Below are positions 11,591 to 22,700 of a stretch of DNA of 64,000 nt, one piece after another. The DNA lies in contig CM046864.1 in the NCBI GenBank assembly GCA_025617745.1, forward strand, positions 29,925,162 to 29,989,161, in the 5' to 3' direction. This DNA comes from Heliocidaris erythrogramma (Eukaryota > Echinodermata > Echinoidea > Camarodonta > Echinometridae). Both the position numbers and the translations under genes were made by a program. The notes beneath the pieces were generated by a model. It worked only from the letters and a program-made list of their open reading frames with translations, ran no database searches and was not told where the DNA came from. The stretch's first letter is position 1. The number at the start of each line of letters is the position of its first letter.

Positions 11591-12059
11591 AAATTGACCG
11601 GGAAAACCTATACTAAATGTATGTATTATGCGAGAACCAAAGTTAAAAAACAGTTTATACTAAATGTTCTGTTCATATGACAACCCATAGTTCATGGAGA
11701 TGTTGTTTATTGATGTAAATACTCAAACAGATATGTATCAGGTAACATAGCAGGTTTGTTAGAAACAGAACAGTTGAAAATGATCTAAGTTGAAAATGAT
11801 TGAATTTATGTTTCAAAGTCAATCCCTTCAACTTTGTAAAAAATGGAAGATGTAAGAGGTATAGCGCCACCTCTTGGCAGATGCTGTACATGGTAGAATA
11901 AACCAGACACAGACGATGGAAGTTTTCTCTTAAAATGTCATCTTTATTTGTCACTTGTGTGTAGCCAGGAATCCGATTGTCATGTCAGGCCACGACATGA
12001 CACAGATTCAAAACTACTGGCCCCATAAAGCTTGAGAATAAAAGCTTCCCCAGCTCCCT

Positions 12060-13983
12060 TTACTTCATCATGGGTGCTTCCACTCTCTGTGAAGTATCAA
12101 GCAAGTCATAGTCCCTTTTCTTGTGGACCGTGTTGAAAGCTTTACGCTTGCTACGATAGATTGCAGAGACCGTGTCACATCCTGTCACAGCATGAAGAAA
12201 CATCAAGTGATTCTTAGTGTCCCCAATGGCATGCTCAATTTCATGAATGTTAAAGACCGTGACAGGATTACTACGGCATAGCATGTGCATGTCTGTGGAA
12301 GCGGTTGCACGAGCGACCAGCATAACCAGTAATTCCGTGTCTGCATCTGCTTCTGCCTGCTTGACACGTATGCCAGCCATGAGCACCTTCTCACGTAGAG
12401 TTTGTATAAGTCTCATCTTATTTTTGCTGTTGGCTAGGAAAGCTGCTTGGGTTGAGGTTGTTGGCATATTATCATCGAATATGATGTCACTAGCGGTACA
12501 TTTTCTGTTCTCGCCGCCTCTGCTCAGCTACCTTTGTTGAAGTAGCACTTCCATATCCATCAAACATCACCGTTGATTGAGCCCCATAATGCTTAAGGAT
12601 GTATGAAATATAGGAATGAACAACATCAGCATAGGTTGATGGTTGTGGCCATACAACTGATTGCAGTAGGTGACCACCATTTAAAACAAAGAGACCATTT
12701 TCTGGAAGGTTGGATTACTGTGTGAATGACTTTAGCAGGGGACCCAGAGAACTCTTTGCTGGCTTCCGCAATACCCCACCTTTGAAGATGGAAGGTGGCT
12801 GGGGAGCAAATTCATAAGCAAAAAATGATTCCATCTCAGCCTGTTATTCAGGATACATGTTATCCTTTTGAACAGTAGCGTTGGGTTGACCTCTGTGCTT
12901 TGTCCCCTGATTTTCAGTGTCTTACTCTTATAGCCCCAATGGTCTTCACCTTGTCATTGCGATGTAGCTTGATATCTGTGAACTTCCTACCATCCATTTC
13001 GGATGCTGCTGCTCGGCCGATCTACAGCTTTATTACAATTGACAGATTAGTCTGCGACGACAAGGAGACCAGGCAGCAAATGGTGGATGTGCCTGCAGCC
13101 ATTCAACAAAGATGCCTCTAGGTATCTATGCCGTAGGTGTCTATGTTGCTCTGAGGTACCAGTGTGTATTCCCGTGAACTGTTCCAGTTCATCACAGATG
13201 GGAACACAATGGGGGAGTGCATTGACCCACTTTGCCAATGTACTGTCTGAGATCCCACGTCCATGAGTCATTCCTTCTGATGTTTTCAGCTGGCGCATCA
13301 GGAGCCGTTCAATGGTCTGATCTGAGAAGTTTCCACCCCAAAATGAATCTGCACGGCAAATGGTGAAGTATTATCCCTTTTCTGCGAAGAGTGTGTATTG
13401 ATTTCCTGGCATGGTTTTTCTCAAGGGCTTCCATCTGTTGTAAATACAGCCTGGAAGATTTGGCATATGGAAGATGTCCTGCAGCATGGAAATGCGGTAT
13501 CATTTACCTCACACAGCTGAGATGGAGCTTCTGGTCCCCTATTCTTTCAGCTCGAATGAAGCATTGAAGAAGAGACACCTGTCGGATATACTGCACCCAA
13601 AGCTTTCCTGTCCTACTTTGTCCCGCTGCCTGGTCAAGGAGTTGTGAAATGATCTGACTTAACTGTTTGACACACTGCTCCTCGACTACATCAGTCGTCA
13701 TCTTCTCCTGGTTGAGAAGTGCACTATAAAGACTTAAGTGATCTCTATCTAGTCTGTCCAAGGTGACAGGTGTAGACATTAACACGCCAATGAGGTCAGC
13801 TGCCGTAAGAATGTGAGCACGGAGAGAACGGGAAAATGCATGACCAGATTGCATATGAATGACAGACCCTATGGCATACACTGTTTCCCATAGCTCTGCG
13901 AATTGGAAGTGTCCAAATTGATAAAGTATCGCAATTAGTGTGCATAAATTAGGAAAGACTGCCATTTTGGGTGCCGTCTCCAT
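12060..13983 (-). pseudogene. Academ-2-like protein remnant with XPG-I nuclease motif
   Basis: Minus-strand remnant of a protein family very common, and uncharacterised, in echinoderm and cnidarian genomes. From 13983 downwards: METAPKMAVFPNLCTLIAIL, then HILTAADLIGVLM, WVQYIRQVSLLQCFIRAE, then after a TAA at about 13501-13503 MIPHFHAAGHLPYAKSSRLY and LQQMEAL, then TIERLLMRQLKTSEGMTHGR, GISDSTLAKWV and PHCVPICDELEQFTG, and finally QAEADADTELLVMLVARA and MFLHAVTGCDTVSAI. The last two correspond to the XPG-I acidic motifs and the helix-hairpin-helix Asp of FEN1-type nucleases. Copy A lacks 63 nt that in copy B encode the VGTDTD motif. Stops and frameshifts show it is dead. Confidence 0.65.
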
Positions 13984-14493
13984 TTTGAGAGTGGCTCAAG
14001 TGGTTTTATTGCAATTTACATGTTTCAATGTTCATGGAAATGTATTTCAATAAGTTCCTAATGCTGGAAACAATAGATTTACACACTTGATTTTTTATTT
14101 GGGGTTACCTAGTTGCAAGATTGTAAGAAATTCAGGAAATGGCGGCAATTTTGGGGGCCATTTTGGGGGCAGGAGGGGCTCAATTGGGTTCATTGCTACT
14201 TGTGTATTTCAAAATTGATTAATAACTATTTTACTGAGTTCTCCGTGCTGAAAAACACATATTTAGACATTTAAAATTTATATTTGGGTTGTCTAGTTAC
14301 ATAGTTATAAGAAAGTTATAAAATGGCGGCCATTTTGGACGCCATCTTGGATTGCGGAAAACGCCCAAGGAGGATTCATGAGGACTTTTAGTATGTTATT
14401 CCAGACATATTCCCGGACCTATCCTGAAAAAAATCAGCTTGTTACCAGAAATGTCCAGGTTTGAGCCTATTTTGCCCTAATGGTCTTGGCCTA
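13957..14493 (-). repeat. Academ-2 terminal repeat with internal minisatellite (copy A)
   Basis: Three copies of a 180-190 bp unit, each containing a GCCATTTTGG motif pair, at about 13960, 14145 and 14328, followed by a unique 150-bp tail ending at 14493. The innermost unit overlaps the start of the METAPKM open frame: its AAAATGG supplies the ATG. The same structure in reverse complement is at 1534-2040. Confidence 0.65.
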
Positions 14494-14825
14494 ATATGTT
14501 CTTTATTCAATTCAGTAAATATATGACCTGCCGCCTCAAAACCTACAATAAGTCGCACGGACCACCACCTAGCAAACAGCCCAAAATAGTAAATTTGCTT
14601 GGATCAGTCGATTTTCTGTTTTTGGTGGAAATGGGTAGTTTCATTATCATTATATCATGTCTCAAGTTCGTGAGTCGTAATTCCACTTAGAAATATGTTT
14701 TTGGGGCATTTTAAAATGACTCCCTTTTTTCACCTGTCGAGCTAATGAATGTTTGGAGAGCTTTTGTAATACTTTCATTCAATGCCAAATTACTACTTTA
14801 CCTCTAAAGGTATTAACTTGATTTT
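14494..14825. repeat. Repeat shared with 33438-33772
   Basis: About 330 bp outside the Academ-2 end, nearly identical between copies A and B, so the flanking repeat was duplicated together with the transposon fragment. No coding sequence is recognised. Confidence 0.7.
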
Positions 14826-16609
14826 TGAGTCTAAATAAGTCGGTTCTCGCTGAGAAGATAAACACTTTTTTTGCATCGGTGTCTGTAGATCTGCCACGTT
14901 TGAATCCCCCTGAAAGCCATGATGATGGCTACTTAAACTTTTTGGACCCTATATCGGAACAATTTATCATTCAAGTTTATAAAGTTGAAAAACATTTATG
15001 GTCGGTTGACACAAAAAAGGCTTCAGGTCCAGATCAAATCCCATCTTGGATTCTTAAAGATTTCTCTCATATTTTATGTGGACCAATTTGTTCAATTTTC
15101 AATGCCTCTATTGCTCAAGCATATGTTCCTCCTATTTAGAAATCTGCAAACATTGTTACCTTCCTAAAGTCAACCCACCTGCACAAGAAAATGATTTGCG
15201 GCCCATCTCTTTGACCCCTGTGCTTGCTAAATTGTGGTTGTGGAATGAATACTTACCTCATATTGATAAAAGCCAATTTGGCAGCATACCTGCTTCGTCA
15301 ACAGTTTTAGCTCTTATTGATTTATGTCATAACTGGTACTTTTTAACTGATTCTAAAAAACAAGCACTTCAAGTTTTATTAGTAGTTTTTTCTAAAGCGT
15401 TTGATAGAATTAACCATGAAATTATAATTGACAAACTTACTAGATTGGGTATAAATAGAGTTATTGTAAACTGGATTCAAGCTTTCCCATGTCATAAGAA
15501 ACAAAGAGTGAAATTAGGTGATACCACATCAGAATGGTCTTTCATAAATGGAGGAGTTCCTCAAGGTACAAAACTTGGGCCTCTTTTGTTTATAATTATG
15601 TTAACTGATCTCCAACCGGTCTTACCCGTAGTTAAATACGTTGATGATACCACTGTTTATGATGTTCTAAAACCAGGTCAAAATGGATTACTTCAGGAAT
15701 CTTTGAATGATATGATAAAATGGACTAGTGATAATTGCATGGCCATTAATCCAAAGAAAACTAAGCAGTTGATCATTAATTTTACTAAAAAATTATTAGG
15801 TGTTTGGATTAACGATAAACTTAACTGGGATACTCATGTTAACGATATTTATTCTAAAGCAGCAAAACGGTTATATTTATTGATCCAACTTCGTAGGGCT
15901 GGCCTGTGTAAAAGTGATTTGTGCAAATATTATACAACTTGTATTAGGTCTGTCCTGGAGTATGCTTGTCAGGTATTCCATGGGGGCCTAACCAAGGAAC
16001 AAAGTGATCTACTGGAATCTGTTCAGAAACGAGCTTTACGAATAATTGATCCAGAGTTAAACTATGATGATGCAATTAATGTTTTTGGCTTACAAACCTT
16101 GAAAGATCGTAGAGAAAATATGTGTTCGTGTCTATTTACCCTGATGCAGAGTTCTACTCATAAATTGCATGGCCTTTTGCCGGAAAAAAAAGGACAACAG
16201 ATATGTATTACGTAACAGTAAACCGTTTTCTTTACCCAGATGTAAAACAAACAGATGCAAAAATAGTTTTGTTCCTTGGTGCTTGTACCATTTACAGTAA
16301 TCTGTCAATGTTGTGTTTTTCTTCTTGTATTCGGTTTTCCGTTTCCTCTAGGGTCTTTTTGTTTTTGTTTTTGTATTTTTTGCACTCTTTTTATGGCCGG
16401 GTTATTTCAGTCTCTTGAGCGTATTCAAAATTTACTTTCCATTTATTTCTATAAGATTCATTTACTCTTTCAATATACTTCTTTGTTATATATGTATATT
16501 TTTTATATTGTGTATACATATTATATTTGTTACATAGATTGTACTAAGCCAACTATATGATTTTATTTCAGTTGCAATAAATGAATGAATGAATCAATCA
16601 ATCAATCAA
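14826..16609 (+). pseudogene. CR1/L2-like LINE, 5'-truncated, with 3' tail
   Basis: Most of a LINE reverse transcriptase plus its 3' end. It begins at LNKSVLAEKINTFFASV, the start of the RT domain, and continues with KKASGPDQIPSWILKDF, then LRPISLTPVLAKL, VVFSKAFDRINHE, GVPQGTKLGPLLFII, VKYVDDTTVYDV (catalytic Asp pair) and the C-terminal thumb to about 16200. A TAG at 15137-15139 replaces the Trp of a PPIWKSANIV motif, a frameshift follows near 15160, and a block is missing around 15228. The 3' UTR ends in (AATG)n(AATC)n at 16580-16609, a tail type seen in CR1/L2 elements. It was copied into the repeat at 14494-14825. Confidence 0.82.
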
Positions 16610-16799
16610 GGAATATTCTATAATGGTCCACTACTTTGGAATAATCTACCCAAAACTTTGAAATACAGTACATCCTATAACTATTTAAAACGCAATTATA
16701 AATTACTTCTTATCACAATGTAATATTGCTTTCCAGAATTTATATACTTCAAATGTACTTCTACCTCTCTTACTTACTCCTTCCTGTAATCTGTCCTAT
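16610..16799 (+). pseudogene. LINE C-terminus and start of 3' UTR, split by the 11-kb transposon
   Basis: An open stretch of 37 codons (FYNGPLLWNNLPKTLKY and YLKRNYKLLLITM then stop at 16721-16723) is the usual C-terminus of a jockey/CR1-group LINE ORF2. Its 3' UTR is interrupted at 16799. The matching remainder, ending in the GGGGCCAATCTGTACAAGCC motif of such LINE tails, resumes at 27898. So this LINE was the target of the Academ-1 insertion. Confidence 0.7.
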
Positions 16800-17367
16800 T
16801 AGTTGAGTCGAAGATAGGGGTCTACGTGCACCCGAAAAGTATATTTTTTTAATCCACCCTACCTAGACCAGTTTTGTCTGTAGAATTCAAAAATGCATTT
16901 TTAAAAGGTCAAAGAGTGTCCCATAGTGGTCAAAAATCCGTTTCCATGGTAACGGATGGTGAAAATAACAGGTTTTGCTAAAAGTGATGTAATATTTGAT
17001 AGGATTGCTCAATCATCACAGTTTTGGTCTCAAATTACAGAGAATTAAATTCTCTAAAAGATCATATCAATTATGGAGGGGTCTATACCAATTTTTATAT
17101 TAATTTTTGGATCAGAATATAAAATTTCCCATTTTTTTCAAAAAAATAGTGTTGTACCATATTAATAATCTATCTATAAATGGCACGAAAACAAATTCTA
17201 TTGGTCTCATTTTTCTTCTAAATTATGCTGACTATGTATGCAATGCAATGTGAAAATTACATAGAAGTTCCTCCAACAGCAGGGAAGTTACGGCCATCCA
17301 AAGTTGACAATGAAGCATGTCCAGAGCGGTCAAAAATGTCAATGTGAAGAGCGCCCTCTATTGTTGA
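16800..17367 (+). repeat. Left terminal inverted repeat of Academ-1
   Basis: Matches 27325-27894 in reverse complement over about 570 bp. Landmarks are GGGGTCTACGTGCACCCGAA near the outer end, CCATGGTAACGG in the middle and GCGCCCTCTATTG at the inner end. The two arms differ by point changes and small indels, so the copy is not brand new. Confidence 0.92.
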
Positions 17368-17939
17368 ATAATTTCATTTCAATTGTATCCTTAACAGAAT
17401 TTGTCCCAAAATTGTTGGGAATGAAGATGGATGAGATAAAGTATTTCCAGATAGAATTTGTACTGAATGTCACATTAATTTTAGGTAATATATATGTTAT
17501 TTTTGCCTTCCCCCACCCCACCATCACCAGCAAAAAAAAAAAGGGGGGGGGGGTGGAAGCTCTAGGGGCTACTGTAAAAAAAGGGTTGTTTTTTCTCAGA
17601 TGGGTGATGTACAAGCGTGCAGTGCAAAGGGTATCAGAATTGAAAAAACATGTAACAAAAAGGGTATAAAAAGGATATACTTTTAGAGTGGGGGAACAGA
17701 ATACTAGTTTAGGGTATTCTGAGATCGAAGGGCAAATACTTATTTAGGGTAGGCCTATGTTTTGAAAGTAGATGTAGGAGCAAGGTGTCCACCTTGTAAT
17801 GGAAGTGCCCCCCCCCCCCCCCCCGGGAGAGGCAGAAGAGAGAAATTCAACTTCAGTGCACATTTTCAGCATGAACTTCAATTAATTTATTCAGCATCCT
17901 TTTGTTATTGTTTCAGAGATGACAATGGAATACATTTAG

Positions 17940-18960
17940 CTAGTCAGGTAAAGCATTCCAAATGATAGATCCATTAGAGCAAATCGTAGTTCTAGGGAAC
18001 TTATGACACACACAAAAAACGTTCAAACTTATATGGATTTCTTGCAAGACGACTAATAACACTGCTATTAAAAAACCCCAACAATATGACAAGTTAGAGC
18101 GATTCGTAGTTCTAGGGAACTTATGACACACACAAAAAAACGTACAAACTTATATGGATTTCTTGCAAGACGACTAATAACACTATTAAAAAAAAAAACA
18201 ATATGGCAAGAAAGAATTCACCTAAAAATAATGATAAATATTTAGAATAATTTGGGTTTCATAAAGTTAATTTTTTTGTGTGTATGAGCTTCAACAAATA
18301 ATTAATAGTTACCCTTTTTGCACAGTCTTTAAGTATATAAACACTTTGGAATAAATGTGCTGCCTAAAAACTAATATTATTACTGCATAATAATTCAAGT
18401 ATTGCAAGATCATGATAATTATGTTATGTTCTATGAATTTAGAAGTCACACTGGTAATACATATTTTTTCTCTCTACTTAACACCTCAAATATCGGAGAA
18501 GTATTTTTTACAAATATAATCAATGTGGCATTTCCGTGTCATATTTTCATACAGAATTGCTCTTAAAAGTCTAAGGAAAAAATAAATTTCAAAGGATCCA
18601 TAGTAGTAGTGTTGTCTTTACTCTGTTTAACACTTCAACTACCTGAGAAAACCTTTTTACAAATATAAATGAATTTGCATATCCAATCTTCCAAGTTGTA
18701 TTTTCATTCCAAATTGCTCCTGAAATCTTACTTGATTAACTTGTTTATCATTTTAAAAATTGTTATTTGCACTGTAATATGATCAGTGTGCTTATTGCAC
18801 ATTTCCATAATTTGTGTTATCAAAGATAACCTAAAGCTCATTGGCATTAAATAACTGGTGCATTACAGTTTTCAAGACTAAGTTCATTTCAAAAGGATCA
18901 TTGGTAGATAAAACCAGATTAATATCATCAGCGAATAAAATAGAAGAAATTGCTGACACA
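17940..18960 (-). pseudogene. Decayed LINE fragment inside Academ-1
   Basis: At 18831-18960 the minus strand reads ILFADDINLVLSTNDPFEMN followed by FNANEL, an RT palm motif of a CR1-group LINE. At 17940-18130 it reads FPRTTICSNGSIIWNALP, like the LINE C-terminal motif, at about the expected distance. Everything between is degraded. It lies between the 3' end of the transposon gene and the left repeat. Confidence 0.5.
17971..18210. repeat. 120-bp tandem duplication
   Basis: Two adjacent copies with a 120-bp period; CGTAGTTCTAGGGAACTTAT starts at 17985 and again at 18105. They differ by a few substitutions and A-run lengths. It lies within the decayed LINE fragment. Confidence 0.88.
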
Positions 18961-19077
18961 TGGCAAGTATTTGACATACAACAGAAATAAGAGAAGGCCT
19001 GGATAAGACCTTTGTGCAGCAGCCAATTGTATATGCTATGTACAGAAAAAAACATTGCCAATTCATACATATTGCTT

Positions 19078-19083
19078 TTTATT
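19078..19083 (-). promoter_or_regulatory. Candidate polyadenylation signal of the Academ-1 gene
   Basis: AATAAA on the minus strand, about 180 bp downstream of the stop codon at 19260-19262. It is the nearest such motif after the last exon. Confidence 0.45.
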
Positions 19084-19259
19084 CAATAAATGACTTTTCA
19101 GCAGTAAAGGCCGAGTGCCTTTTATTCCATGAATATTTAAATATAAGTTGAATGTAATCCTTCAAAAACGAAGTAAAGTAGCAGAGTGTTAAATCAAAGA
19201 GCACATGTGGCGATGAAATAAACATGAATAATGAAAAAAATACAGTGCCTCCTATTTCA

Positions 19260-19731
19260 TTAGTCTTCATCATCTGATAGTTCATCCCAGTCAATATCTT
19301 GATCTTCATTCAATTCGCCATGGTCCTGATCATCTACTGCATCAGGCAACAAGTCAATTAGGGTGGGTGGGAGGATGGGGCCACAGGACCACATTGGCTC
19401 CAACATGCCATTCTCTGTCCTTTCCCAGCCTTGTCCAGGGTCATGTGGTTTCGGACTCCGGTACATGGGCTTTCCAGCTCTTTTGTAGTGGGCTAGGCGA
19501 TGGTTTACCCGCTGGAGGTGGGGAATTAAGTTGTCATGACATGGTGGAAGGCGAGAGAAATCCACCCTTGACTTAGAAGTTAATGGTTCATCTTCCCCTA
19601 CCATCCGTCTCAGCATTATTCCACGAAGGACGTTGACTGACGTTTCCTTCTTGTTGCCATACATGCGGCAGGTGAATGGCTCAATAGCCTTGGCAGTATT
19701 TGAGTTGACTGACCAATTGTCCCCAAGTGTT
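19260..19731 (-). CDS. Academ-1 gene, last exon
   Basis: 472 nt ending with TAA at 19260-19262. It begins TLGDNWSVNSNTAKAIEPFT, has CRMYGNKKETSVNVLRGIML and ends in a strongly acidic tail. The acceptor is CCTTCTCCAG. The region after the nuclease core resembles the C-terminal segment shared by this transposon protein family. Confidence 0.78.
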
Positions 19732-22700
19732 CTGGAGAAGGAAAAAAGAGCAAAATTTGTAATGTAAGGCATTATCAAGAATAAAATATATGATTGAAGT
19801 GTTTAAAAATTGATTATAGATATGACATTTCATATACCAGTTTGTAGTTATCCCATGAACACTTTTCCCACTTGAATTTTCAATTTTTTTCTTATTTATA
19901 TATAGGCCATGAGACATTTTCAAAGCAAGACATTTCAAATGCGTGTCTGCTACAACAATCTCTGGAATTCAAACTCGACGAAGAATGAAATTGCCTATGT
20001 AGAGGTGACTAGAATTGCTCACATTGATGATCACCTGGGAAAGCATCTATGTCAATGTCTTGTTTGCTACCATTCATTGCTTTATTTGTTTCTAGCTACC
20101 AGTAAATATTTGCTATTCATTCGATGTAATTGCAAGCATAATTTGTCAAACCTAGAAGAATTATTATTTCACCCAAGATGTCTGAATTTTAAAACCACCA
20201 TGCCTTGAGTACAACTGATATTTTTTTTCCTAATCATGTGCAGAATGAAACTACAAACTGGTATATATCGGGTGTTAAAACTACCTGAAAGCATCCTGGA
20301 ACTCTGGAAGACTCTCAAGTTTCTTAGCAGGGCCAACCTTTCCCTTGCCCTTGAAGGCACTTGTAGCATCTTCACCAGTGAAGACATAAAGGCCAAGCAG
20401 CATAGTGCAGCGCTGCTCTCCCATCTTCAACGCCAGTGTTGAAATGTTAATGATTCGACGGTGCTTTCCAGATCCAGTGTCAAAGAAGATCGTCAGAGGG
20501 ATGCTACTTGCATGGTGCAGAAGAATAAGGAAGATGTCAGTGTCTGGCGACCGGACAACTGCAGACTTGAATCCCAACTTGACCGCATGCTGCAGGTACA
20601 AGATCACCCGAGTGTCAGTTTCCTCCTGATTCGAAGCAAGTTCTTTGATCTCTGTTACAGATACCTGAAAAAGAAAAAAAGAAAAAGAAATGAAATCATC
20701 GTAGAAATTTCAACCAACCTGAACGGTACAAGACAAGATGCTCTTTTCAAATGACTGAATGATATGATTTACATAGCATTTACTCACATTGCCATCAGAT
20801 GAGGTTAATTGGTGGGCTCGTCCATCAACAACCATGATTGCAGTCGGAACGTCTTTTAGACGGGATGCTGCCCCCTCACCCTTCCACACTTTAAGTAGAA
20901 GATGGCACAGTTGCATCTTGTTGTCTTCATTGGTCAAGAATACCTTGAAGTCAGCTGGTGTTCTCGTGGCTGGACCATCTACCACGAACTTCGGTGAACA
21001 TCCACGTCTGAGTCGTTCCTGCCCTTTGATGGATTCAGCATGATAGCAGTCAGTCGCAAAGACAAAATTTCTCTTTGCCACCATGATGTCAAGAATGCGA
21101 AGACACATTTGTCCAAAAGTAGGAGGCAGATTGTTGAGGCCATGAAAGAGAGCATTTCCATCTTGGATGAAGAGCGCATCACTTGGACATTCAGCATCCT
21201 GGATCCCCTCCAGGAGGTAGTGGAGCATTGACGCTTTGTTTGTTTTGGTAAAGAAACCATCAGCTGTTCCAAGGCTGTGTGGTACTGGGGTCAGTGGGTA
21301 CTTCATCAGCTCATCAAGGTTGATCTGTTCTTTGACATGCTGCGATTTGACCAGGAGCGTAATGGCAATATCACTCTGTTCACGGTATTGGATAACCTGA
21401 AAAAATGAGTGAGAAATTAATGAATTAAGAAACATGGCTACAATACGCTTACAGGAGTAATTATGTTCTTACATTCATATTCTTCAATTCAATTCAATTA
21501 TTTTATTTGGCCACATTGAAAGCATGGAAAATTGTTGCACAAATGTAAAAATACATGACATATAAACATTTAAGAATTGGTATTATACACTTAAAAATAT
21601 ACAAAAGACACTGCTCATTTTAAATCAAAAAGTTTAGAGTCATGAAAATGCAATCTTGAGTGCTAATTATTACCAAAATGAATTTTAAATAATATTTGTT
21701 TTGATATGAGAGTGAAAATCACAAGGTCAACATAATCAGCAAAATGTCTGCTACAACCCCTTAAAAACAAAGATAAAAATGACATCAACGCACCTTTCCT
21801 TGTGAAGTTGTAAGTTTCACTGCCTTGTTTGAGGAATCCATTGTCTTTAATTTTTGCCTCTTGATAGGCTCAAAGAAGAGGCCCTCTGGATCTTTTGCTA
21901 ATCGATCCTTGATGAAGCGTTCCTTTTCCTCTTTGCCGACAGTCTCTGCTCTCAGTACATCATAGGCGACTTCTGGTGAGACTGGCGAACCAGAAGCCAA
22001 GCAGTAGAGTTGATCCTTGTCAGCGATGGTGAAGGGGTTTGTGAAATTGCGTATTGCCGTTAGTGTGCGTTCAACAGCCTGCTCAGACTTCCTGATCTCT
22101 GCCTTATCAAGCTCACGATGCTTTCCATCTTTGGGGGAATCTGGGTCACACACAAGCCCGCACATCTCAAGAATTTTCTCAAAGAACTGTGTCCTAGTGG
22201 AAGTTGTGCGACACCGTCGTTGATAAGCACCATAGAGGGAGAAAAGACCGACAAACCCACCTAATGCATACAAAAGAATAAAGAAAATGAGAACGTGAAA
22301 AGCCAAGATGTCAGAAAAGGCAATCTCCATCATGATGGCAAAGTGAATAAAATGTTGAAGCCTCAACAGTATTTCATTCATCTTAATTGAACCACTCTAA
22401 CACCACTATGAACTGACCTGATTACATTCAACACGAAGGTTTGATTATAGATTTATGAACATGAGAGTTCATTTATATATGAGCTTGCAATATATTGCAA
22501 TGTAATGTATTGTAACCGATACATACCTTGTGATTTTGCGAAGCGCATAAAGGTCTCTTCCATCGTTTTGTCCACAGCGGAACGTGCTCCAGGTATGACA
22601 GATCGTGCAACAGCAATGCCTCCCTTCTCTAACAGCTGTTTGGCTCCAGGATGAGAAAGTTCAATGTTGGTCAAGAACACCTCCAACCATGCCAAGTACC

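Larger units (their letters stand above)
8946..11610 (-). mobile_element. IS630/Tc1/mariner-type DNA transposon, TA target duplication
   Basis: A 2,665-bp element. The left end is TAGGTTTTCCCGGTCAATTT and the right end is its exact inverted copy for at least 22 bp. It is flanked by TA at 8944-8945 and 11611-11612. The empty site exists at about 31801-31806 in unit B (AGTACTAAATG), so boundaries and target duplication are directly supported. The element holds one transposase gene on the minus strand, arrays of GAATTTGAATG-like motifs inside both ends, a 50-bp tandem repeat and a 36-bp palindrome upstream of the gene. Structurally it looks whole apart from a duplication within the transposase. 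Confidence 0.9.
8474..12004 (+). mobile_element. Solo-LTR-like sequence (copy A) split by a DNA transposon
   Basis: Excluding the 8946-11610 insertion, 8474-8945 plus 11611-12004 forms about 860 bp that aligns almost base for base with 30272-32183 (minus its own insertion). The right terminus is the same LTR end that precedes the Gypsy remnant at 2219-2285. I read it as a lone LTR or LTR fragment of that Gypsy family lying within an Academ-2 copy. The left boundary is only the point where copies A and B begin to match; no clear TG start is visible. Fossil. Confidence 0.5.
12005..14493 (-). mobile_element. Academ-2 element fragment, copy A
   Basis: Decayed minus-strand copy of a second XPG-nuclease transposon family. 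Its outer end at 14493 reads TAGGCCAAGACCATTAGGG in reverse complement and matches the ends at 1534 and 33437. Moving inward there are three 180-190 bp repeats with the AAAATGGC/GCCATTTTGG motif, then coding remnants. The other end is hidden by the LTR-like sequence. Copy B (32184-33437) is the same fragment with about 1.3 kb missing but with 63 nt of coding sequence that copy A has lost. Confidence 0.6.
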
